Shown here: piece by piece, positions 36,174-42,286 of the stretch
How positions within the stretch are numbered: position 1 is the stretch's first letter
Layout: every line of letters begins with the position of its first letter
From: a virus
Length of the DNA stretch: 42,286 nt
Direction: 5' to 3' (one strand)
Virus record (IMG/VR): IMGVR_UViG_3300037069_000862
Coordinates: 1 to 42,286 of that record
Translations under genes and position numbers: made by a program
The notes under the pieces: model-generated
Databases searched by the model: none
Told to the model about the DNA's origin: nothing
Seen by the model: the letters and a program-made list of their open reading frames with translations, nothing else

Positions 36174-36865
36174 TGGATCTCCTCAGGGTGCTCGAAGTCC
36201 GGGATTCGGGCGTAGTACTCGTTCTTCAATGCCACGCGCAGATCGGTACGGAACTTGGTGCGATGCTCCATCCGCACATTCCAGAGATCTGCGGCCTTCT
36301 CCCAGTTGCGGTGCACCGTCTCGCTGCCGTTGAGCACCTTCGTTCCACCATCCGGCGACGGCGCAGTGATGGTGTAGTGGGTCTGCTGGTACGTGATGCC
36401 TCTGAGTGCACGGAACAGCCGGCGGCAGGGAGTATTCGAGTCCAGGTCGTCGCGTTCCCACAGGGTGAGTTCGGCGACGTCACAAGTGACCGCATCGAGG
36501 AGCGCCCGCGAATCCTGCGGCACGTCGGTCAGAACTTCATCCGCGTCGATGACCAGGAACCAGTCGTCCTCGGTGGTGATGGTCTGCCCGACTTCCATCA
36601 GGTAGGCGCGCTTCTCGATTTCGTTCCCCCACCACACCTGCCGGGGTGCGTGGATGGTGCATCCCATGCCTGCGCCGGCTGCTGCGTGGAAGATCGTCTC
36701 GGCCTGTTCGGTCCCTGACGCGGGCTTCTTCAGGGCGCCTGGGAAGTTCGCGTAGGGGCCGTCTACGGCGATGATGTGGTCGCAGAACTTCCCCGCCGAT
36801 GCGACGGTTTCCGCGAGCCACGACGGGGACTCCTCGTACCAGTTCAGCAGTGCAACAACCTTCAT
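36170..36865 (-). CDS. Family 2-type glycosyltransferase (231 aa)
   Basis: Start ATG 36865 with AGGAG just upstream. It begins MKVVALLNWYEESPSWLAET and contains the nucleotide-sugar binding DHIIAVDGPYANFPG and the divalent-metal DxD motif in WFLVIDADEVLTDVP. The C-terminus includes FRALRGITYQQTHYTITAPS and ETVHRNWEKAADLWNVRME. It most resembles GT2/GT-A enzymes. It is the first gene after the capsid terminator, so its expression is lower than that of capsid. It may glycosylate capsid or other virion proteins (inference). Confidence 0.82.
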   Translation of the reverse strand: MKVVALLNWYEESPSWLAETVASAGKFCDHIIAVDGPYANFPGALKKPASGTEQAETIFHAAAGAGMGCTIHAPRQVWWGNEIEKRAYLMEVGQTITTEDDWFLVIDADEVLTDVPQDSRALLDAVTCDVAELTLWERDDLDSNTPCRRLFRALRGITYQQTHYTITAPSPDGGTKVLNGSETVHRNWEKAADLWNVRMEHRTKFRTDLRVALKNEYYARIPDFEHPEEIQ

Positions 36866-36881
36866 TTCGTCTCCTGACCTA

Positions 36882-36909
36882 TCCGGCGCGGGGCGAACCC
36901 CGCGCCGGA
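36882..36909 (-). terminator. Terminator-like hairpin after major capsid gene
   Basis: A perfect 12-bp stem TCCGGCGCGGGG/CCCCGCGCCGGA (36882-36893, 36898-36909) with a 4-base loop, only eight bases after the capsid stop. It should cause partial termination so that capsid mRNA exceeds that of downstream genes. No U-run is visible, which is common in high-GC actinobacteria. Confidence 0.75.
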
Positions 36910-36917
36910 CGGAACTA

Positions 36918-38309
36918 CTAGAAGGTCGGCGCGATGAGGCCGGTGCCGCCGATCTCGACCACGGACTTCGGGTACCGGGCAGCGGAGAACGCCAGGTAGC
37001 CGTAGACCTGCAGGCGAGTCGTCAACGTTCCCGAGCCCACCTCCGGGAGAACCCGGGTGCGGATGCTCGACTCCCACAGCAGCAGATCCTGAGCGCGGAG
37101 GATGTGAACGACATCCTCCGTGGTGGACGCGCCGAGGGTGGTCGGCATGTTCGGGTCGGTCACGACCGGAAGGCCGTGCATCTGACCAACGACCTGCTGC
37201 GACGTCACCGCCGCGAGCGTGCCGACGGCGTTCTGCGGGTTCCCGGCATCCGGGACGACCAGGGGCCGGCCGTTGGTGTCGGAAGCGGCGAGCAGGTACG
37301 CCCAGCGCCGCGGGTGCATGACGATCACCGTCGGCGGCATGAACCGGAGCGTATGGACCCGCTGGACCGCGTCAGCGATCTTCGAGTACAGCTGCGCCAC
37401 GGTCGGGGTGGCCGCCGTGTAGGTGATCGTCGTGATCCCCGACGTGCCGCGGACACCCTGGACCTGACCCGAGCCGTTCGAGCCCGAGATGACCTGCAGG
37501 TCGACCTTGGTCGCATAGTCCGCGATGAGGTCGCGGAACACGATCTCATCGAAGTTGACCGGCGACTGGTCGATCAGCTGGATCGCCAGGTCCTGCTGAC
37601 CGGCGATCGTCTTCACACCGGCCGACACCGACGAGTCGGTCAGGTCGGTCTCCTGCACCGCGCCGTTGTCCGCGGTCTGGATCGCGGTCGCGGTGCCGGT
37701 GGCGATCGTCGGGATGTTGATCGAGTCGGTGCCCGCCGGCAGCGGCTGGTTCGTCACGACATTCGCGTAGGCGCGGCCGGCGCGTGCGAGTTCGACGTAC
37801 TGGCTCATCAGCCACAGCGGCGGCACGAAGTACCCGCCGTTGCCGTCGGTGCGGAGCAGGTCGCGGAACTCCTTGTCGTTCCGGACCTCCTCGCCGTGGC
37901 GCTGCAGGCGCTGGATCGAGTCGCCGTTGTCGTCCAGGTTCAGCTGGTGCCGAACGAGGTCGCGCAGGTACGACCGGCCGTTGCCCTTCTCGTACGTGCG
38001 GGCCTCCGAGGTGACCTGCACGCGGGCCTGCGCCCGGCGGACAGCAGCAGCGCCGGCGGTGACCTGCGAGTCGCGCTCCATCTCGTCGGACAGCTCGGTG
38101 ATCCGCTCGTCGTAGCTGCGAATCTCGGTGTCCTTCAGTGCCACATCCGCGGTGATCTTGCGGAACTCGGTGTCCTCTTCCTCGGACAGGTCCTCGCGGA
38201 CCTCCTCCTCGGCGAGATCGACGATGGCCTTGCGGGTGGCGAGCAACTGCTCGCGGGCTTCGGCAGCTGCCTCGCGTCGGGCGATCAGCCGCTTCAGGCG
38301 CTCATCCAT
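36918..38309 (-). CDS. Major capsid protein, HK97 fold (463 aa)
   Basis: ATG 38309 with AAGGGG upstream. Residues 1-100 (MDERLKRLIARREAAAEARE, then KAIVDLAEEEVREDLSEEED) form the coiled-coil delta/scaffold domain typical of HK97-like precursors; the mature part follows with KEFRDLLRTDGNGGYFVPPL and GLPVVTDPNMPTTL, ending RYPKSVVEIGGTGLIAPTF. Cleavage of the first ~115 residues by the adjacent prohead protease is expected. It forms the icosahedral shell. The position after portal and protease genes agrees. Confidence 0.95.
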   Translation of the reverse strand: MDERLKRLIARREAAAEAREQLLATRKAIVDLAEEEVREDLSEEEDTEFRKITADVALKDTEIRSYDERITELSDEMERDSQVTAGAAAVRRAQARVQVTSEARTYEKGNGRSYLRDLVRHQLNLDDNGDSIQRLQRHGEEVRNDKEFRDLLRTDGNGGYFVPPLWLMSQYVELARAGRAYANVVTNQPLPAGTDSINIPTIATGTATAIQTADNGAVQETDLTDSSVSAGVKTIAGQQDLAIQLIDQSPVNFDEIVFRDLIADYATKVDLQVISGSNGSGQVQGVRGTSGITTITYTAATPTVAQLYSKIADAVQRVHTLRFMPPTVIVMHPRRWAYLLAASDTNGRPLVVPDAGNPQNAVGTLAAVTSQQVVGQMHGLPVVTDPNMPTTLGASTTEDVVHILRAQDLLLWESSIRTRVLPEVGSGTLTTRLQVYGYLAFSAARYPKSVVEIGGTGLIAPTF

Positions 38310-38415
38310 GATGAGTGTCCCCTTTCCGGGGGTTGAAGTGGTCGGATCGGCCAGTGCCAGGCCGTGATATGCGTGTTGCGGGCGGTCCGTGCCGGACCTG
38401 ATGACCTGTGCCAGG

Positions 38416-39126
38416 TCAGCGAACGAGCGCGGCGCGCGCCTCAGAGAGGCTCAACGTCCGCGCGGAGACCGGCTTCTGCTCACGCAGCAACCGGCCAAGC
38501 ATGTCGTGGACGGTCTTGAGCACGTCCTGGTCGCCCATCGCTCGCGCTTCGGCAAGAGCATCCTCGAACGACATGGCCGAAAGCGATCGGAGAAGACTGT
38601 TCATCTGCGCCGAGGTGGCGTCGTTCGCGCCGAAGTTCACCACGGACACGTCACCCTTGTGCAGCGAGACCTCGGTCAGGTCCCGCGTGGTCTCGTCGGA
38701 GTTCCAGACGTCGTTCTTGACGCGGAAGGCGAACGACATCTCGTCCATGTCGCCGCGCTGCATCTTGACCTCGAGCCGCTGGACATCGGGGTCGCGGCGG
38801 TCGAGGTTCGGCGCCTTCACGCGCAGACCCTTGCCGTCGGTCGACAACTGCAGAGTGCCGGACTTGGTGCGCGCCAGCGGCATGCCCTCATGGTTGATCA
38901 GCAGATGCAGATCGGGCTTCTCGCGCAAGGTGACGTCGAATGCTCGCTTGTCGACGCTCTCGGTCCAGCCACCACGGGATGGACCGCCGTACACGTCGTA
39001 TCCGTGACCGAACACGGTGGCGTAGCCGTCGAGCGAGAGACTGTCGCCGACGGTGCGGAGTTCGAAGTCCGATACCGAGATCGCGCGCCGCTCGGGCGCG
39101 TCGATCAATTGAGTCTTGTCACGCAT
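38416..39126 (-). CDS. HK97-family prohead protease (236 aa)
   Basis: ATG 39126 with AGGAGG upstream. The serine protease domain has the catalytic His79 in LLINHEGMPLART and Ser131 in GDMDEMSFAFRV, with the conserved SLSLDGYATVFG start. It cleaves the capsid scaffold domain during head maturation. The C-terminal helix (SAMSFEDALAEARAMGDQDV) likely contacts the capsid. The next 106 bases before the capsid start hold no gene. Confidence 0.93.
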   Translation of the reverse strand: MRDKTQLIDAPERRAISVSDFELRTVGDSLSLDGYATVFGHGYDVYGGPSRGGWTESVDKRAFDVTLREKPDLHLLINHEGMPLARTKSGTLQLSTDGKGLRVKAPNLDRRDPDVQRLEVKMQRGDMDEMSFAFRVKNDVWNSDETTRDLTEVSLHKGDVSVVNFGANDATSAQMNSLLRSLSAMSFEDALAEARAMGDQDVLKTVHDMLGRLLREQKPVSARTLSLSEARAALVR

Positions 39127-40330
39127 CTGGGGGCCCTCCTACTGCGGGAGTCTTCTCGGCCAGAGGATCCGAGCCGAGCGGCCCCATGTTCAGGGGCTGG
39201 ATGTAGTCGTCACCGTTCGGGACAGGGGCGCGGTCCTCGAGTTCGCGGATCTCGTTCACGTTCAGCCAGCCCGCATTGCGGGCGGACACATACGCATCGA
39301 AGCGGGCCTTCATGTCGCCCCGCAGCAGCGCATTGACGTTCATGCGAGCGAACTGGCCCCTTGGGAGGAGCGCACTGAAGGCCGCCTCGATCGGGTTCAG
39401 CCAGTTCGTCAGCGTGTAGGTGACGAAGCCGATGCCCTGCTGCTCGATCCCGGTTCCCCAGGACGTGGACTTGTCGACCGCGCCGATCATGTGCGGGGGG
39501 ATCCCGAACAGCATCGCGATTTCGTCGCGCTGGTAGCTGCGGGTCGCCAGGAACTGCGACTCCTCCGGGGTGATGCTGATCGGGCGCCACTTCAGGCCAC
39601 CGGACAGCATGGCAGGTCTACGCCGGCCGCCATGAGAGTCGATCCAGGACTTCTGGGTCTGTTTAGCCTGCTCGTCGGTCAGGTTCTGGTCGGTCTCCAG
39701 CACGCTCGACGGGTTCGCCGAATCGCCGAAGAACCTCGCACCGAACCGCTCCGCCGCGAGGCCGAGACTGATGCCCTGACGCGCCGCCGCGATCGGCGAC
39801 AGGCCGTGCAACTCCCCGGGAAGGGAGAAGCGGCGGATGTGGATCACATCCTCGTTCGGGACCCGTTCGCCGTCGATCCTGTAAACCGGACGGCCACGGT
39901 TGATCCCGTTCCGGTCGGCGTCCACGGTCCACGAGTCCGGGTGGATCGGGAGCATCGACGTGACGAACTCGAACCGGTCGCGTGACATCGCGATCGATAC
40001 CGACTCGCCCTTCAGTGCCAGGCAGGCGACGAGCTGCCACATGCCCTCGAAGAGGGTGAGATCGGTGAACGGTGACGCGATCAGCGACGGCACCGGAGCC
40101 ACCGATTCGCGGACGTTCCCGGTCTTGCGGTAGGCATCCAGAGGTAGGCCGGCGACCGAATCAGCCAAGAGGCGGACGCAGGCATTCACCGCCACCAGCT
40201 GCATCGCCTGCAGATCCGTCACATACACGCCGGCCTCGACGCCGTAGCCTTCGCTGTTCAGCGGGATGCGGCTCGGGTCGCCCCATGAAGGATCCCAGAC
40301 CCGCTTCTCTCGCTGCCACGGCCACTTCAC
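39119..40330 (-). CDS. Portal protein, HK97 type (403 aa)
   Basis: GTG 40330 is preceded by AGAGG. The sequence has the family core: LPLDAYRKTGNVRESVAPVP, then VIHIRRFSLPGELHGLSPIA, FFGDSANPSSVLETDQNLTD and IGAVDKSTSWGTGIEQQGIG. It assembles as a dodecamer at one vertex and is the DNA channel. Stop overlaps the protease start by eight bases, a common arrangement. Confidence 0.94.
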   Translation of the reverse strand: MKWPWQREKRVWDPSWGDPSRIPLNSEGYGVEAGVYVTDLQAMQLVAVNACVRLLADSVAGLPLDAYRKTGNVRESVAPVPSLIASPFTDLTLFEGMWQLVACLALKGESVSIAMSRDRFEFVTSMLPIHPDSWTVDADRNGINRGRPVYRIDGERVPNEDVIHIRRFSLPGELHGLSPIAAARQGISLGLAAERFGARFFGDSANPSSVLETDQNLTDEQAKQTQKSWIDSHGGRRRPAMLSGGLKWRPISITPEESQFLATRSYQRDEIAMLFGIPPHMIGAVDKSTSWGTGIEQQGIGFVTYTLTNWLNPIEAAFSALLPRGQFARMNVNALLRGDMKARFDAYVSARNAGWLNVNEIRELEDRAPVPNGDDYIQPLNMGPLGSDPLAEKTPAVGGPPDA

Positions 40331-40373
40331 AGCAATGCCTCTGTATTCCCGACGAGTGACGCGGTGATGCGAG

Positions 40374-41969
40374 TCATTCAGCGTCCTCCTCGTCTGGCCA
40401 CGCGTGAATCTGCGGGTTCTTCGTGTCTTCGGGGGGCAACTGCAGCCCCCAGATCGCGCCGGTCACGCTCACCAAGGGAGCAATGTCGTGAGGTGAGTTC
40501 TTCCGGTCCCACGCCCATGCATCTCTCAGGGGCCTGGTGACCGCGGTAGATGCGGCTATATCCAGCAGCGGCTGAGGACGATGCCGGAACCGACCCGAGC
40601 GAACCAAGTCGTAGAACGCGCCGCAGCCGCGCCCGACATCGTCACCCTTCCATTCAATGACCGTCATACCGGCGGCCGTGAGATCGTCGATCAGCGATGC
40701 GGCGGGCGAGCCGGTTTGCACGACGATCGGCCAGGTCGCCCTATGCTGATTCCCTCGATCCGTGAACCACGGAAGGACCCATTCAGTTCCGGCGCGGCTG
40801 GCGACCACTTCACCGTGCGGCAGTTGATCGTCGCGCAGGCCGGCGACCGATACGTGCGCTGTCGACCGGTTCCAGGAGACATCGAGACACGCAACGATCC
40901 CCACGTCGGCGGCTATCTGTGATAGCGGGTCTTCGGTGTCCTTCCAGGACCCGGGAGGAAAAGGACCATCGAGGGTTCCGTCCGACCATTGACACAGCAC
41001 CTCGGTGCGGAACACCCACTCGGGGTCGGTCTTGCATGACGAGGCAATCGCCCGTTCCGTGATCGTGTAACCCAGTGACGGGTTCGCCATAGCCCACCCG
41101 GCCCGGTCACGCACGTCGCAACCGGGTGGAGCGGACCACTCAAAGATGGCCAGCGAGTCATCCTCGTCCAGGGCGAGTTCGTCATCTTCGTCATCAGGGA
41201 TGGCCGGCGCCTCGTCGAGGTTCAGGCCGTCCGGATCGCCGAGAGTGGCGTGCGCCATCTTCCGCAGATACCGCAGAACCACCGATGCGGCATCACCGGC
41301 ATTCGACCAAGCGAGGATCAGCGCCATCGCGCGCGCCATTGTCGTCTTGGTGATCGCGCCCCACGCATCCCACGACTGGTGCTCACGGAGCTCGTCGAGG
41401 TTCACCAGGTCACCGGACAGGCCGCGTCCGCCGCGGCGAGATGCAGCTTTGACCTTGTACCGCTCGCCGGTCTTCAGCTCGAGCGATTTCTTACCGTTCA
41501 CCATCACGACACGCTCGTGAAGGTCATACAGCTCCGGGCGGACCGGATTGTCGTCGTCGTCGAGCTCCGTGACGAGGTTGACGGCCTGCTGCCAGACCTC
41601 TTCGGCGGTATCCAGGTCCTGTGCGGTGCCGAGGATCAGCTTGAAGCCGTACACGTACATGAACCACAGCGCGAGAATCACGGAGAGTGTGCTCTTGCCG
41701 TTCTGTCTCGCCACCAGCACAACGACATAGCGGAACCGCAGCGAATTGTCCGGCAGTAGCTCCAGCATGTGGATCAGGAGCCACCTCTGCCACGGCAGGA
41801 GATCGAGATCCAGGACTTCGGACGCAAACTCGATCACCGAGTAACCCAGTGAGGTCTTTGGAGTTAGCTTCCGTAGGGGCGGGGTATAGACCCGCGGGGT
41901 CTCACTGCCGAGGAGCTTAGGCGGAACGGTTCGGACGCGGGATCGCTCGGAGGTCACCAAGCCTGCCAC
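40374..41969 (-). CDS. terL: Terminase large subunit (531 aa)
   Basis: GTG 41969 has GGAGG six bases upstream. The ATPase has Walker A VLVARQNGKSTL (residues 87-93 as ARQNGKS) and a Walker B-like VNLDELREHQ, then an acidic insert (EDDELALDEDDSLAIFEWSA). A nuclease part follows with VGIVACLDVSWNRSTAH near its first Asp and GDDVGRGCGAFYDLVRSG. It drives DNA packaging and cuts concatemers. Ends close to the portal gene. The class (cos or pac) cannot be told from the sequence here. Confidence 0.93.
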   Translation of the reverse strand: MAGLVTSERSRVRTVPPKLLGSETPRVYTPPLRKLTPKTSLGYSVIEFASEVLDLDLLPWQRWLLIHMLELLPDNSLRFRYVVVLVARQNGKSTLSVILALWFMYVYGFKLILGTAQDLDTAEEVWQQAVNLVTELDDDDNPVRPELYDLHERVVMVNGKKSLELKTGERYKVKAASRRGGRGLSGDLVNLDELREHQSWDAWGAITKTTMARAMALILAWSNAGDAASVVLRYLRKMAHATLGDPDGLNLDEAPAIPDDEDDELALDEDDSLAIFEWSAPPGCDVRDRAGWAMANPSLGYTITERAIASSCKTDPEWVFRTEVLCQWSDGTLDGPFPPGSWKDTEDPLSQIAADVGIVACLDVSWNRSTAHVSVAGLRDDQLPHGEVVASRAGTEWVLPWFTDRGNQHRATWPIVVQTGSPAASLIDDLTAAGMTVIEWKGDDVGRGCGAFYDLVRSGRFRHRPQPLLDIAASTAVTRPLRDAWAWDRKNSPHDIAPLVSVTGAIWGLQLPPEDTKNPQIHAWPDEEDAE

Positions 41970-42216
41970 TCGGGGCCTCCTTCTTCGTACCGAGCTTCAG
42001 CCGGCCGGCGGGAGTCAGGCCCAGCGACTCGCAGTACTTCAGGTAGGTCGGAATCGACACATTGTCGAGCTTCCCGTCAGGCGTCAGCCCACCATCGGAC
42101 TGTGCATCGATCAGGCGGGCCATCCGCCGGAGAACCTCGACCGCACCCTGATCCATATCGGTCAAATGCATCGCCGCGGTCAAGGAGCCCTCGGTAGCCT
42201 CTTCGACATCACCCAT
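41917..42216 (-). CDS. terS: Terminase small subunit (99 aa)
   Basis: The ATG at 42216 is preferred because GGAGGT lies four bases upstream; an ATG at 42228 would add four residues. It begins MGDVEEATEGSLTAAMHLTD and has a helical VEVLRRMARLIDAQSDGG and an IPTYLKYCESLGLTP region, like terminase small subunits that bind packaging sites. It precedes and overlaps terL by 53 bases. The 3' end is Arg/Lys/Pro-rich (GTKKEAPSGRLGDLRAIPRP). Confidence 0.78.
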   Translation of the reverse strand: MGDVEEATEGSLTAAMHLTDMDQGAVEVLRRMARLIDAQSDGGLTPDGKLDNVSIPTYLKYCESLGLTPAGRLKLGTKKEAPSGRLGDLRAIPRPNRSA

Positions 42217-42286
42217 CGTGACCTCCATGCGCGCGACCCCGCCCAGAAGGCAGGAGGGGGATGGACGCTAGTTATCGGGTCCCTTC

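Noticed and set aside
36771-38336. Long plus-strand open frame (521 aa) opposite the major capsid gene
   Set aside because: Arg/Asp/Val-rich with no motif; it is the antisense shadow of the capsid and has no separate promoter or ribosome site.
1-42286. CRISPR array, tRNA gene or insertion sequence
   Set aside because: No regularly spaced repeats with unique spacers, no tRNA cloverleaf and no transposase were seen; the GGTCG run is too short-period for a CRISPR.
1-42286. Integrated prophage with host flanks
   Set aside because: Both window ends are phage genes, no host-like genes are present and the candidate attP is intact.

Overview
The window is most of a temperate, long-tailed (siphovirus-type) phage genome from a high-GC actinobacterial host. 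Actinobacterial origin is indicated by a phage-encoded WhiB-family protein, an Excalibur lipoprotein, a PIG-L/LmbE-like deacetylase, frequent GTG starts, tightly overlapping GTGA/ATGA/TAGTG gene junctions and leaderless-looking regulatory promoters. The exact host cannot be read from the sequence. Both ends cut into phage DNA: the first gene is truncated at base 1, and the terminase genes lie at the right end.

Layout. (1) Bases 1-11526, minus strand: a dense early operon of about 31 small genes in which nearly every junction overlaps by 1-4 bases. It holds a DnaB-like helicase, a putative replication initiator with an origin-like repeat cluster inside it, an HNH nuclease paired with a C5-cytosine methyltransferase, a Gp37/Gp68-family protein, a Rad52-type annealing protein, a RusA-like resolvase, a WhiB protein, an Excalibur lipoprotein and many unknown small proteins, several with Cys pairs. 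(2) 11527-12629: a structured leader, a three-gene minus-strand unit led by an XRE repressor, and a divergent plus-strand XRE gene. (3) 12630-14463: a 33-residue coiled-coil gene behind two mutually exclusive hairpins, paired DosR-like boxes, a large serine integrase and a 52-bp imperfect inverted repeat that is the best attP candidate. (4) 14464-17239, plus strand: a lysogeny/accessory island starting with an Ltp-type superinfection-exclusion lipoprotein followed by ten small ORFs with no recognised function, closed by a strong bidirectional terminator. (5) 17402-42216, minus strand, read right to left: terminase, portal, protease, major capsid, an accessory block, connector, tail genes, tape measure, tail tip, PIG-L deacetylase, membrane proteins, endolysin and holin.

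The most unusual part is the late operon. Between the capsid gene and the connector lie a family 2 glycosyltransferase, a SAM methyltransferase and three fibre- or decoration-like proteins, one of 613 residues with about fifteen degenerate 20-24-residue Ala/Ser/Thr/Gly repeats. Immediately upstream of the major tail gene lie a dTDP-glucose 4,6-dehydratase homologue, a tiny membrane protein and a CgeB-like glycosyltransferase. Together they look like a virion glycosylation system (inference), with the repetitive protein, the capsid or the tail tube as possible acceptors. An intact attP next to int would mean the sequence is in the excised, virion form rather than an integrated prophage.
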